DNA of 64,000 nucleotides from Spirochaetota bacterium (GTDB lineage Bacteria > Spirochaetota > GWB1-36-13 > JAKPDD01), in the NCBI GenBank assembly GCA_029552945.1, contig JAKPDD010000048.1:33553-97552 (forward strand), given 5' to 3'. Made by a program: the position numbers and the translations under genes. Shown one piece after another: positions 31,663 to 41,767 of this stretch (within the stretch, counting starts at the first letter, position 1; the number at the start of each line of letters is the position of its first letter). Under the pieces are notes generated by a model, which saw only the letters and a program-made list of their open reading frames with translations, searched no databases and had not been told where the DNA came from.

Positions 31663-32315
31663 CAAAAAACTATTCTCTTGCTATTATATTCACATATACT
31701 TACTATAGGGCATTTAAAACATTTAGGTATGGGACCACATAAAGTCTGACCAAAACCAACAAGTAATTTGTTAATTTTTTTCCAGAACTCTTTTGGAACA
31801 ATATCCATTAACATTTTTTCAGTTTCATAAGTTTTTTTTGTTTTAACAACACCTAATCTATTAGAAATCCTGTGAACATGAGTATCAACACATATATAAT
31901 CCTTATTAAAGGCCTCGATCATAACAAGTGTTGCTGTTTTTCTTCCAATACCATCTATTTTTAACAATTCATCAATACAATCAGGTACAATGGAATTATA
32001 TCTCTCAATTAAAATAATACATATACCTATTATAACTTTAGCCTTATTTTTATAAAAACCAACAGGTTTTATAATATCTTCAATTCTTTCAATACCAAGT
32101 GATAAAATATTTTCAGGAGTTTTAGCAAGACTAAAAAGTTTTTTTGAGACATCCATAGTAACCTGGTCCCTTGTCCTAAGACTTAATACTGTTGATATTA
32201 AAATCCTGAATGGGTCTTTACCTCTTACTTTATCAAGTTCAAAAATCGGTGGACTCAAATCATTTATAATATTTTCTATAATTCCAAGTGCTCTTAAAAA
32301 AACTTCAACTTTCAT
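31662..32315 (-). CDS. nth: endonuclease III
   Basis: LLKIDGIGRKTATLVMIEAF, VDTHVHRISNRLGV, CGPIPKCFKCPIVSIC Fe-S motif. Confidence 0.93.
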   Translation of the reverse strand: MKVEVFLRALGIIENIINDLSPPIFELDKVRGKDPFRILISTVLSLRTRDQVTMDVSKKLFSLAKTPENILSLGIERIEDIIKPVGFYKNKAKVIIGICIILIERYNSIVPDCIDELLKIDGIGRKTATLVMIEAFNKDYICVDTHVHRISNRLGVVKTKKTYETEKMLMDIVPKEFWKKINKLLVGFGQTLCGPIPKCFKCPIVSICEYNSKRIVF

Positions 32316-32398
32316 TTTTATATTAAAGATTTAGTAGTATGATTTTCGATAATATATGCAAAATTACGAAACCTCCCCTTGAAACAAATACTATAAAT

Positions 32399-32430
32399 AA
32401 AACAGAGGACTATAAAAAGCCCTCTGTTTT
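32399..32430 (-). terminator. terminator downstream of hisS
   Basis: AAAACAGAGG...CCTCTGTTTT inverted repeat after hisS. Confidence 0.75.
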
Positions 32431-33679
32431 AAATTCTCATAATATAACTTAAAAACTCATCAATTAAGTATGTAAACTGTCTTCCATTACTCATGTCTTT
32501 AAGAGTTATAGTATTGTTTTTACTCTCATCTTCACCAAATATTAATACAAACCTTGCCCCTAATTTATCTGCATCTTTAAGTTGCTTTGATATTCTATCA
32601 GGTCCTGAGGTAATAATACTCATACCTGCTTTTCTTATATTTTTCATTATTTCAAAAGGTTTTTCCGGGTTAACACCTTCCTGAATTACAAGATAATAAT
32701 CAAGGCTATAATCTTTAATGTTTTTGGTAAGTTCCAACTCTTCTAATAAAATCAAGAGTCTCTCAAAGCCTATAGCAGAACCAACAGCAAACTTATTTAT
32801 TTTTGGATCAAACTGAGAAAACAGACCATCATATCTACCGCCACCTGCTATAGCAGATTGTGCCCCAAGACTTGAATGATGTATCTCAAATACAGTATTG
32901 TTATAATAATCAAGCCCCCTTACTATCATTGGGTCTATTTTATAATTTACTTTATTTATTTCAAGTAATGAAATAACATTATTAAAATTAGTTTTACAGT
33001 TATTACAAAGAGAATCTATGATAGTAGGAACAGAAGATATTATTTTTCTACACTTTTCCTCTTTACAATCTAAAACTCTTAATACATTTGTTTCAAATCT
33101 TTTATTACATGTATCACACATATGAACAAGATGAGGAGAAAGATACTCTTTTAATTTTAAGAGATAGGACTTCCTACACTCAGGACACCCAACAGAATTA
33201 ATTCTAAGCTCATAGTCTCTAATACCAAGTTTATCAAGTAACATAATATTGAACATAATAACATCAATATCTGCATATACACTTTCATCACCTACAATTT
33301 CAACCCCGATCTGATGAAACTCCCTTAATCTTCCCTTCTGAGGTTTTTCTGCTCTAAACATTGCACCTTTGTAAAATAATCTATTAATCTTATTTCTATA
33401 AAGCCCAGATTCTATTAAAGCCCTGACAACACCTGCTGTCCCCTCAGGTCTTAAACATAAAGTACGACCAGCCCTATCATCAAACTCAAACATCTCTTTT
33501 GAAACAACATCTGTATCAGAACCAATAGCTCTTTTAAAAAGAGATGAATATTCAAGTATAGGAGTTCTTATCTCTTTTAAATAAAAAGACTTAGCAACCT
33601 CATCTACAACAGATTCAACATACTTTATTATATAAGAATTATTCGGTAAAACATCCTTTGTTCCTTTTACAGAGTTCAT
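32429..33679 (-). CDS. hisS: histidyl-tRNA synthetase
   Basis: VKGTKDVLP, LRPEGTAGVVRA, MFRAEKPQKGRLREFHQIGVE, GLDYYNNTVFEI, GGGRYDGL. Confidence 0.95.
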   Translation of the reverse strand: MNSVKGTKDVLPNNSYIIKYVESVVDEVAKSFYLKEIRTPILEYSSLFKRAIGSDTDVVSKEMFEFDDRAGRTLCLRPEGTAGVVRALIESGLYRNKINRLFYKGAMFRAEKPQKGRLREFHQIGVEIVGDESVYADIDVIMFNIMLLDKLGIRDYELRINSVGCPECRKSYLLKLKEYLSPHLVHMCDTCNKRFETNVLRVLDCKEEKCRKIISSVPTIIDSLCNNCKTNFNNVISLLEINKVNYKIDPMIVRGLDYYNNTVFEIHHSSLGAQSAIAGGGRYDGLFSQFDPKINKFAVGSAIGFERLLILLEELELTKNIKDYSLDYYLVIQEGVNPEKPFEIMKNIRKAGMSIITSGPDRISKQLKDADKLGARFVLIFGEDESKNNTITLKDMSNGRQFTYLIDEFLSYIMRI

Positions 33680-33853
33680 AATAAACCTCTAAAAATTAAT
33701 ATAAAATTAAATTTAATTTATTAAACAAAAGTTAATAATATTTTTCAAGGAATGAATATAAGAATTTAATAAAATACTATTTGGTCATATAGTAATTTTT
33801 TATTATATTTAATATTATCCAAAATAATGTAAGAAACTTTATAAGGAGGAAAA

Positions 33854-35737
33854 ATGAAAAAAATATTTCTTATCTCTCTTATTATGTTAAACCTAACAAA
33901 TATATTTTGTTATGACTATAATATTGATGTAACAACAAGGAGTATAGAGACAGGTTCATACAGAAAGAAAGTAATAAAAGAAGAGGAAATAAAAAACTTC
34001 AAGGATCTCTCAGAATTAATAAATAAAGTATCTATCAATTTCAGTAAAACACAACCCGGGGCATTAGGGAGTGTATGGATAAATGGAGTTAAAACAACAG
34101 ATTCAGACATATACTCAAGTTCTGGTGTATTGATACTTATAAATGGTCACCCGGTAAACTCCTTAATAGATAATATACCTTCTGAAGGTATAGAAAAAAT
34201 AGAAATAATAGAAGGCCCATTCTCATCTTCTTATGGGTCTGGTGCCATAGGTGGGATTATAAATATAATCACAAAGAAAAAAGATGATAATAAAATCGGT
34301 ATAGATATATCATACGGTTCTTTTGATTATTTAAAAGCTGGTTTTTTTGCTGGCTTTAACAAAGAGTTATCTATTATGACAGCAGGAAGTCATGAAGAAA
34401 GAAAAGACTATAATACTCCAGAGGGAAGGTATATAAATACTGATTATAAAAAAAATAATGGATACTTTGGGTTCTTAACACCAATAGGTAACAGTATATT
34501 AGAGGGAAGTTTTATCTATTTTAAAGGAGATAATATAGGAACACCTTTTAAAATATCTATGAACGACCCTGACGACTATGTTAACATATTAAACATTGTT
34601 TCTGACATAAAACTGACAACAAATATAAATGATAATATATTAACAAATCAGATATACTTTACATATAATAAAAGATCAAACTATGGCATAGACACATTAT
34701 GGCCATACGAGTCACATACCAAAATAAAAACACTGGGTTATCAACCTGGTTTATACATATTCACAGACATTTTTAATATATCCTGTGGAATAGATATATC
34801 ATATTCAACCATATCTAAAAAAAATGAAAATGGTAATTACAACCAGCCAGATGTATCAAATATAAACTTTGGTTCATTTGTAGAAATAAATAAAAAAATA
34901 ACAGAAAGTCTTAAAATTTTATTAGGTGGAAGGTATGATCTTTATTCAATGAAAATAGAAGAGAGTAAAGGGATAACATTCATAGGTTCTATAAAAGATA
35001 AAAAATTTGATTATTTTAGTGTAAGGGGTGGTTTAAATTATGAGTTTTATGAAAAAACTCTAATAAAAATCAATGGTGGTACTGGCTTCAGAGCACCATC
35101 AATATTAGAAAGATATGGAACCTATACAGGACCATGGGGAAACTACGAGGGTAATCCCGAGTTAAAACCAGAGACATCATTAGGAATAAGTTCAACTATT
35201 GGTTATTATTCTAAAAACATTATGTATATAACACTCGACTATATAGAAATAAAAGACAGGATATCTACATATTATAATAGTTCTACATTTACTACTTCAT
35301 ATTACAACCAGAAAAAAGCATACATAAGCAATATAAAAGCAGGTATTGAATACAATTTTGCAATAACAGATTCATTAGACATAAAAATAGAAACAGAAGG
35401 TGTATACAATATAAAAGGAGAAGATGAAAACAATAACCATATATTATACTTACCTGAGTATAAAATAATAGCAAATCTATATTTAATTTCAACCTATTTT
35501 ACTTTTAACATAATTAATAATTATACTGGAAAAGTATATGATACAGGAGATAAAAACATAGGGGAATATAATGTATTAGACTTATCACTTACAATACCTT
35601 TTAATATAAGTGGCAAAGATATAAAAATAAAAAGTAAAGTAAACAATGTTACAAACAAATATTACCAGTTTGTTGATGGGTTCCCTATGCCAGGAAGGAA
35701 TTACGAGATAGGAATTGAATATAGTATGAAAATATAA
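33854..35737 (+). CDS. TonB-dependent outer-membrane receptor
   Basis: Signal peptide; plug GVLILINGHPVNS...IEKIEIIEGPFSSSYGSGAIGGIINIITKK; barrel GGTGFRAPSILERYGTYTGPWGNYEGNPELKPETS. Confidence 0.9.
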   Translation: MKKIFLISLIMLNLTNIFCYDYNIDVTTRSIETGSYRKKVIKEEEIKNFKDLSELINKVSINFSKTQPGALGSVWINGVKTTDSDIYSSSGVLILINGHPVNSLIDNIPSEGIEKIEIIEGPFSSSYGSGAIGGIINIITKKKDDNKIGIDISYGSFDYLKAGFFAGFNKELSIMTAGSHEERKDYNTPEGRYINTDYKKNNGYFGFLTPIGNSILEGSFIYFKGDNIGTPFKISMNDPDDYVNILNIVSDIKLTTNINDNILTNQIYFTYNKRSNYGIDTLWPYESHTKIKTLGYQPGLYIFTDIFNISCGIDISYSTISKKNENGNYNQPDVSNINFGSFVEINKKITESLKILLGGRYDLYSMKIEESKGITFIGSIKDKKFDYFSVRGGLNYEFYEKTLIKINGGTGFRAPSILERYGTYTGPWGNYEGNPELKPETSLGISSTIGYYSKNIMYITLDYIEIKDRISTYYNSSTFTTSYYNQKKAYISNIKAGIEYNFAITDSLDIKIETEGVYNIKGEDENNNHILYLPEYKIIANLYLISTYFTFNIINNYTGKVYDTGDKNIGEYNVLDLSLTIPFNISGKDIKIKSKVNNVTNKYYQFVDGFPMPGRNYEIGIEYSMKI

Positions 35738-35746
35738 AAACTTAAG

Positions 35747-35780
35747 AAGAGAGGATATTCAATATCCTCTCTTAATATTT
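35747..35780 (+). terminator. Rho-independent terminator after the TonB-dependent receptor gene
   Basis: AAGAGAGGATATT-C-AATATCCTCTCTT near-perfect palindrome followed by T-rich tract. Confidence 0.75.
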
Positions 35781-35911
35781 TAATAAGACTTAAACCCCTT
35801 TTGTCTTAATAAGATATCTTGTTTTAATCATTATCAGAATATTGATAAATTTTTATTTTAATTTTTTTTTAATAACTTTAATTACAATAACCAATAAAAA
35901 AGGATAAAAAG

Positions 35912-36976
35912 ATGATAAAAAAAATAATAACAATAATGATAATATTTTTTTCATCTATTTATTCACTTGATTATAATTATCTTAAAACAATGAATGAACA
36001 GGATATTGAAACATTAAAAATTGCTGGTATTGAGGTAAAAGAGAGTTTTAAAAACTTAAATATAAACTGGTACGATTCTGAAGTTAATCTATTTAATTAT
36101 GGTGTAAAATTACTTGAAGAAGAGCATGATATATATAACGCATCAAGGATATTCAGTTATCTTACTACAAACTATAAAGCTGAAATATATCTATTTTATC
36201 TTGGTAAATGCTACTATATGATGGCTGAACATTACTATGAAGGTTACAATGAAAAATATTATAGAATGGCTTATGATATATTTGAAAAACTATATGATAA
36301 AAATGATAAAAATATAGAATACCTTAGATGGTACTCATATTCATCTGCAAAATTAGGCAATTTCATAAGAGATAAAGAAAAAGGCAAGTTAAGTGGTTTA
36401 TCATACCTTAGAAAGTCAATAAGTATAAACTCTGATATTCTTGATGATTTTAACAAGAATGACGAAGATGCACTTATAACAGAGGCTGAGTATCAGGCTG
36501 AAACTGATGATGTTCCAATATTTGGTGGGTCATTAAAAAAAGCATACAAGATAATTGATAAAGTGCTCTCAATAAATCCGAACAGTTTAAGGGCAAATAT
36601 GGTAAAAGGTAAGTTTTTATATAAATATGCAAAAAACTATGGAGAATCAATAAAATATCTTAAAAAAGCTATAGAGATATATGATAATGGGCTTGTAGAA
36701 AAAAATATAGTAAATAAATATATAAGAATATTCCTTGATATGCATCTTGTAAGAGTATATAATTATATTGGGGATTCTGCAAATTCATTTTTGCACTTAA
36801 AGAGTCATTTATCTATGTTACCAAGAAGTATTTCAGGGCTTAATGCTCTTATAGACCATCTTGAAAAAGTTGAAAAAAATAAAAGTAAAGCATGTATAGT
36901 CGCAAAAAGACTTGCGTCACTCAATCCATATTGGAGTAAAAAAGATGAAACAATAAAAAGAGTATGTATAAACTAA
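35912..36976 (+). CDS. TPR protein with signal peptide (TatT-like)
   Basis: N-terminal hydrophobic signal; FGGSLKKAYKIIDKVLSINPNSLRANMVKGKFLY. Confidence 0.65.
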   Translation: MIKKIITIMIIFFSSIYSLDYNYLKTMNEQDIETLKIAGIEVKESFKNLNINWYDSEVNLFNYGVKLLEEEHDIYNASRIFSYLTTNYKAEIYLFYLGKCYYMMAEHYYEGYNEKYYRMAYDIFEKLYDKNDKNIEYLRWYSYSSAKLGNFIRDKEKGKLSGLSYLRKSISINSDILDDFNKNDEDALITEAEYQAETDDVPIFGGSLKKAYKIIDKVLSINPNSLRANMVKGKFLYKYAKNYGESIKYLKKAIEIYDNGLVEKNIVNKYIRIFLDMHLVRVYNYIGDSANSFLHLKSHLSMLPRSISGLNALIDHLEKVEKNKSKACIVAKRLASLNPYWSKKDETIKRVCIN

Positions 36977-36977
36977 T

Positions 36978-38663
36978 ATGGAAAATATAGAATATTCAAT
37001 AATACCTATAATAATAGTCAACAAAGAAAAGATAATTGCTATCAATAGTATAGCAAAAGAATTATTTAACAACTTTGAAGAATATAATTATAGTCTTAAG
37101 AGTTTTGTAGAAAAAGAGTTTAATAAAAAAGTTTTTGTAAATATAAAAAAAGCAATCAAAGAAAATAAGGAAAAAGAAATAATAAACATAAATAACAATC
37201 TATTTTGTTTATTGGAAAAATATAATAATGATAATTACTATTTAAAACTATATGATATATCATACTTAAAATTACAGGAAGAAATAAACAATTTAACAAC
37301 TGACATAATTATAATAACAAGAACAAATGGAGAAATGATATATGGTAATAAATCATATTTTTTATTGTTACATGCCAATAAAGAAAGAAATAATATTACA
37401 AATACATTTGAAGTTAATATAAAAAAAATAATAGAAGATATTGAAAAAAATGGGATTACCAGTATAAATATAAAATTTGATGTTAATAACATCACAATAT
37501 ATATATCGTTTTTAATAAAAAAAATAACTATAAAAGATAAAGAATATCTTATTTTTTCAGGTAAAAATATAACAGAATTAATTGAATACCAAAAAGTGTT
37601 ATCTGAATATCTAAAAAATCAAACGATAATAATGGAAAGTTTTGAAATTTTAATAAAAAATAAAAGTATAGAAAAGATATTGGAAGAAATAGAAAAAAAA
37701 ATTATCAAAAATATGAATATAGAAGGTATAGAGTTTATAGAAAATGGAAAATCAATATACTCCTCTACAAAAACTAAGTACTACTATGATATAAACTTTT
37801 CACCATCATTAGACCCAGAAAAAAAAATAATATTCAGAATATACTTAAAAGACATAAAATTTCTATTACAAAACCTCCATATAAAAGAATCACTAATTTA
37901 CATATTTACAAATATTTTTAACACATATGAAAAAATAATTTTTATAAATAGACTTAAGGAAGAGAGGGATAAAGCATTAAAAGCTGATAAATTAAAATCA
38001 TGCTTCCTATCAAACTTGAGTCATGAAATAAGAACACCACTTAATGGTATAATAGGATTTTTGCAGCTTATTGAAAGTGATAATGTAAAACCAGAAATGC
38101 AGGAATATATAAATATAATAAAAGAAAGTTCAGAAAGACTTATAAGAAATATAGAAAACATACTATATTTATCAAAAATTGAAACAGGAGACGTAAAAGT
38201 TAGAAAACAGAATTTTGTAATAGATGAAGTAATAGATGAAGTAGTTAAAAAATATAAAAAATCAGTAGATGAAAAAAAAATATCACTTGAATTAATACTA
38301 AAAAATAAAAATAAAAAATTAAATAATGATAGAGAGAAGATAAAAAAAATAATAACTGAAATACTTGATAATTCAATAAAGTTTACAGAAAAAGGCAAAA
38401 TAACTCTAAGTCTAGAAGATGAAGATAATATAATCAGGATAATAGTAAAAGATACAGGAATAGGAATACCTAAAGAAGATATAAAAGATAGTATTTTTGA
38501 AAAGTTTTTCCAATCCGAAAACATAAAATCAAAAAAAAACTATGGTTTAGGGATAGGACTTCCAATAGTCAAAAAATTAATAAATATGTTACATGGCAAA
38601 ATAAAAATTGAAAGTTCGGAAAATAACACAAGTATTACTATAACAATACCAAGAGAATTATAA
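36978..38663 (+). CDS. PAS-like sensor histidine kinase
   Basis: FLSNLSHEIRTPLNGIIGFLQL; EILDNSIKFTEKG; DTGIGIPKEDI; YGLGIGLPIVKKLI. Confidence 0.93.
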   Translation: MENIEYSIIPIIIVNKEKIIAINSIAKELFNNFEEYNYSLKSFVEKEFNKKVFVNIKKAIKENKEKEIININNNLFCLLEKYNNDNYYLKLYDISYLKLQEEINNLTTDIIIITRTNGEMIYGNKSYFLLLHANKERNNITNTFEVNIKKIIEDIEKNGITSINIKFDVNNITIYISFLIKKITIKDKEYLIFSGKNITELIEYQKVLSEYLKNQTIIMESFEILIKNKSIEKILEEIEKKIIKNMNIEGIEFIENGKSIYSSTKTKYYYDINFSPSLDPEKKIIFRIYLKDIKFLLQNLHIKESLIYIFTNIFNTYEKIIFINRLKEERDKALKADKLKSCFLSNLSHEIRTPLNGIIGFLQLIESDNVKPEMQEYINIIKESSERLIRNIENILYLSKIETGDVKVRKQNFVIDEVIDEVVKKYKKSVDEKKISLELILKNKNKKLNNDREKIKKIITEILDNSIKFTEKGKITLSLEDEDNIIRIIVKDTGIGIPKEDIKDSIFEKFFQSENIKSKKNYGLGIGLPIVKKLINMLHGKIKIESSENNTSITITIPREL

Positions 38664-38798
38664 TTGAGGCTATTATTAATATTTTTTGCAGGAATCATAA
38701 TAGGTATATTTTTAGACAGTAAAATAAACACATCCCCATTTTTTACTATTTTATTTATAATAATATGGTTTATAAAAATGTATAAGAATATAAAATAG
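38664..38798 (+). CDS. small hydrophobic protein (TTG start)
   Basis: 44 codons directly after the histidine kinase stop: (M)RLLLIFFAGIIIGIFLDSKINTSPFFTILFIIIWFIKMYKNIK*. Confidence 0.35.
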   Translation: MRLLLIFFAGIIIGIFLDSKINTSPFFTILFIIIWFIKMYKNIK

Positions 38799-38805
38799 AA
38801 CTATA

Positions 38806-38886
38806 TGCGAGAGGAGGGAGTTGAACCCTCACGCCGGAGGCGGTAGATCCTAAGTCTACTGCGTCTGCCAGTTCCGCCACCCTCGC
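38806..38886 (-). tRNA. tRNA-Leu(TAG)
   Basis: Reverse strand GCGAGGG...GTAGA-CTTAGGA-TCTAC...long variable arm...GGTTCAACTCC...CTCGCA. Confidence 0.95.
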
Positions 38887-38890
38887 AAAA

Positions 38891-38963
38891 TGGGCTGTAC
38901 AGGATTTGAACCTGTGACCCATTGATTAAGAGTCAATTGCTCTACCAACTGAGCTAACAGCCC
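38891..38963 (-). tRNA. tRNA-Lys(CTT)
   Basis: GGGCTGTTAGCTCAGTTGGTAGAGCAATTGACTCTTAATCAATGGGTCACAGGTTCAAATCCTGTACAGCCCA. Confidence 0.95.
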
Positions 38964-38969
38964 CAAATG

Positions 38970-39043
38970 CGTGCCTGGCAGGACTCGAACCTGCGACCAC
39001 TGGATTCGAAGTCCAAAGCTCTATCCAACTGAGCTACAAGCAC
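38970..39043 (-). tRNA. tRNA-Arg(TCG)
   Basis: GTGCTTGTAGCTCAGTTGGATAGAGC...GGACTTCGAATCC...GTTCGAGTCCTGCCAGGCACG. Confidence 0.95.
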
Positions 39044-39052
39044 CTTAAACAA

Positions 39053-39127
39053 GGTGGATGATGGGATTCGAACCCACGACCGCCAGAGCCACAATCTGGA
39101 ACTCCAACCAACTGAGCTACATCCACC
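39053..39127 (-). tRNA. tRNA-His(GTG)
   Basis: GTGGATGTAGCTCAGTTGG...CCAGATTGTGGCTCTGG...GTTCGAATCCCATCATCCACC; G(-1) encoded. Confidence 0.95.
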
Positions 39128-39144
39128 ACTAATTGATTATTAAA

Positions 39145-39218
39145 CGTGCCAAAGAGGAATCGAACCTCTGACCAATAGCTTAGAAGGCTATTGCTCTATC
39201 CAGCTGAGCTATTGGCAC
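39145..39218 (-). tRNA. tRNA-Arg(TCT)
   Basis: GTGCCAATAGCTCAGCTGGATAGAGCAATAGCCTTCTAAGCTATTGGTCAGAGGTTCGATTCCTCTTTGGCACG. Confidence 0.95.
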
Positions 39219-39224
39219 GCAAAG

Positions 39225-39297
39225 TCGGGATGGAGGGACTTGAACCCCCGACAACTGGTTCCCAAAACCAGTGTGCTACCAACTGCACTACATCCCG
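39225..39297 (-). tRNA. tRNA-Pro(TGG)
   Basis: CGGGATGTAGTGCAGTTGGTAGCACACTGGTTTTGGGAACCAG...GGTTCAAGTCCCTCCATCCCGA. Confidence 0.95.
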
Positions 39298-39316
39298 CAA
39301 AATTTTATTGATTAAA

Positions 39317-39345
39317 ATTTAACATTATCTGACATGAATAGTCAA
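39317..39345 (-). promoter_or_regulatory. sigma-70-type promoter for the tRNA cluster
   Basis: Reverse strand TTGACT - 17 nt - TTAAAT, about 19 nt upstream of the tRNA-Pro 5' end. Confidence 0.6.
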
Positions 39346-39369
39346 GTTTTTATAATTTAAATTTAATCA

Positions 39370-41721
39370 TTAAAACTTTAAATTCCTAAACAAAATAAAA
39401 AATAGTGTACCAATAATATAAACACTTATACCTATCAATAATACTAAATTAAAACCATAACTAATAGCAAGATAAACAGTAAGAAAACTTGATAATACTG
39501 AAAATATACCATTAATAGACCACATCCATGGTACAGAAAGCTGATTATAATTTGAAACAACTGTTATACCCGTTGGCATAAAAATACCCATAAAAAATCC
39601 AGCTATACCTGTAAGTATTACTGAAAATATAAGTCGAAAAATAAAAGGGAGGCTTATAAGATAATCTGATAAAAACCTAAAAAACAAGATATTTAATAAT
39701 ATAGAAATAATTAGACCACTTAAAGATATACCTATAGTTTTATATGGACTTTCACTTATCTTTTTGCTCAACAAACTACCAATACCAGAAGTTATAAGTA
39801 TTGTGGAAAGAATAACAGAAAATGAGTACATAGGATGACCTAAAAATAATATATATTTTTGCATGAATATAACCTCTATAAACATAAAACCAAGCCCGAG
39901 GGAAGCAAAATATATAATAGACCCAATTTTATTTCTAACTTTTCTTAAACCACCAATATTTAATATGATTAAAGGTAAAATTAAGAATATTAAAGCATAT
40001 TTTAATACAGTTTCTGACATAGTTTTAATTATTAAAAACGGTTGTGGATAGAAAAACTCAACTTTTTTAAGTGTCTTAGTTTTATCATCCAGTTTATCTG
40101 TTCTTATCCTTTGAGTAAAGAATGGCCAGTTATCATAAGTTGGTCTTATTTCACTGTCTGCTAATTGGTATTCTTTATCTATATTATCAGTTGTAACAAG
40201 CCTCTCCTGATAAGTTTCTGTTTTATCAAAAGGAGAATACAATAATTTGTGTTTATGACTTTCTATATATTTTTTTATTTTAGAAACCTCTTCTTTAGTA
40301 AATACACCATTTTTTATAGTTATCTTGCAAGTTCTATAATCATCATCTGGAATCCATGAAACAATAATACTTTTTTTAAAAGAATCTGATAAACCCAATC
40401 TTTTAAAACTCTCTCTTATAACAGTTATAAACCTGTCAACATCAGTATATGGATTGGAAAGATAAAGTATACCATTATCTTTAAGTCTTTTCATATAGTT
40501 CATAAATGCCTCAACAGTAAAAAGATAACTTTCTGTCAAAGCGTTGGCTCCGCTTGTTGCTGCTGTTATAGATATAGAGTTATTAAATATTATTATATCA
40601 TATTTTTTCTTTGTTGATTTAAGATAATGCCTTGCTTCACCAGGAATAAGATTTACACCTGGATAATCAACTAGATTACCAGAATAGTGTTTAAACTTTT
40701 CTTTAAGTAAATAATAAAAAGTTGGATTAAACTCTATTGCATCAATATTTTTTGAATTATATTTTATACTTAATGCTATCTCACAACCTCCACCAGCACC
40801 AACAATAAAAACATCATCAACTTTATCCTTTACAATAAAGGGATATAAATGATTTTTAAAATAACCACTAATGTCTTGTGGTTTTTTATTTCTCATATCA
40901 AGTATTGGAGTTATTACAGCATAATCACCAAAAACCCTATAAAACTTTTTTTGGTCATGAACAGCAACATAAGCAAAATTGTCCCAATACGAATAAACCA
41001 GTGGACCAACTGTTTTTAAATCTCTTTTTGTCTTAGAGACTCTTACTTCTATTTTTTCAGCCTTAGGATAAATATAATAAAAATTAACCCAAATAAGCCC
41101 TATTGAAATAAGCACAAGTATTGTTCTTATATACCATTTGTAGCTCAATACAATAAAAGATAGGGCAGCAATAAAAAAAACTCCTGTAACAATTACAGCC
41201 ATAAGTATTGGCCCTTTACCAGGAAATAATAAGAGTACAAAGAAACAACCTATTCCACCACCCATAAGATCCGCAAAATAGAGTGAGTTTATTTTATTAC
41301 TGAAGTTTGTAAAAACTATTGAAAAAATTATGCCACTAAAAACAAAAGGTATTGAAAGCAATAAAAATGTATCTCTAAAATATGCATTGTGTTTTGGGCT
41401 TTTTCCTAATAGTTCTGTCTCAAGTGGAATAGTATTAACAGTATATATAGAATAAATAAGAGATATACCAAGTAGTATTGTAAATATAAAAAGCCAGAAA
41501 TTAACAGATCTTTTTATAATAAAATTCAAGAAAAACACAATTACTCCACCTAAACCTATACCAAAAAGTGCAATAGATATTATAAGAAATGCAAAATGAT
41601 ACCAATAAGTTAAGGCAAACATCCTATTAAGGAAAACCTCAATTGATATAGTACCAAGCGATACAAGAAATACTCCGATATGAAGAGGAAGACTCTTAAA
41701 ATCTAATTTTATTCCAATCAT
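39370..41721 (-). CDS. polytopic membrane protein with embedded spermidine-synthase-like SAM-binding domain
   Basis: Multiple N- and C-terminal TM segments; DDVFIVGAGGGCEIALSIKYNSKNIDAIEFNPTFY nucleotide-binding motif. Confidence 0.85.
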   Translation of the reverse strand: MIGIKLDFKSLPLHIGVFLVSLGTISIEVFLNRMFALTYWYHFAFLIISIALFGIGLGGVIVFFLNFIIKRSVNFWLFIFTILLGISLIYSIYTVNTIPLETELLGKSPKHNAYFRDTFLLLSIPFVFSGIIFSIVFTNFSNKINSLYFADLMGGGIGCFFVLLLFPGKGPILMAVIVTGVFFIAALSFIVLSYKWYIRTILVLISIGLIWVNFYYIYPKAEKIEVRVSKTKRDLKTVGPLVYSYWDNFAYVAVHDQKKFYRVFGDYAVITPILDMRNKKPQDISGYFKNHLYPFIVKDKVDDVFIVGAGGGCEIALSIKYNSKNIDAIEFNPTFYYLLKEKFKHYSGNLVDYPGVNLIPGEARHYLKSTKKKYDIIIFNNSISITAATSGANALTESYLFTVEAFMNYMKRLKDNGILYLSNPYTDVDRFITVIRESFKRLGLSDSFKKSIIVSWIPDDDYRTCKITIKNGVFTKEEVSKIKKYIESHKHKLLYSPFDKTETYQERLVTTDNIDKEYQLADSEIRPTYDNWPFFTQRIRTDKLDDKTKTLKKVEFFYPQPFLIIKTMSETVLKYALIFLILPLIILNIGGLRKVRNKIGSIIYFASLGLGFMFIEVIFMQKYILFLGHPMYSFSVILSTILITSGIGSLLSKKISESPYKTIGISLSGLIISILLNILFFRFLSDYLISLPFIFRLIFSVILTGIAGFFMGIFMPTGITVVSNYNQLSVPWMWSINGIFSVLSSFLTVYLAISYGFNLVLLIGISVYIIGTLFFILFRNLKF

Positions 41722-41767
41722 AATAAACCCTTATATATTATTTAAAGTGTAATAAATTTATTAAATA

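Noticed and set aside
38021-38524. 167-aa minus-strand ORF
   Set aside because: Antisense to the catalytic core of the histidine kinase (36978..38663); hydrophobic Ser/Ile/Phe composition typical of reverse-complemented Lys/Glu/Ile-rich coding DNA.
38806-39297. Repeated sequence blocks resembling a repeat array
   Set aside because: Explained by six tandem tRNA genes sharing D-arm and T-arm sequence; not CRISPR, no constant repeat/spacer pattern.
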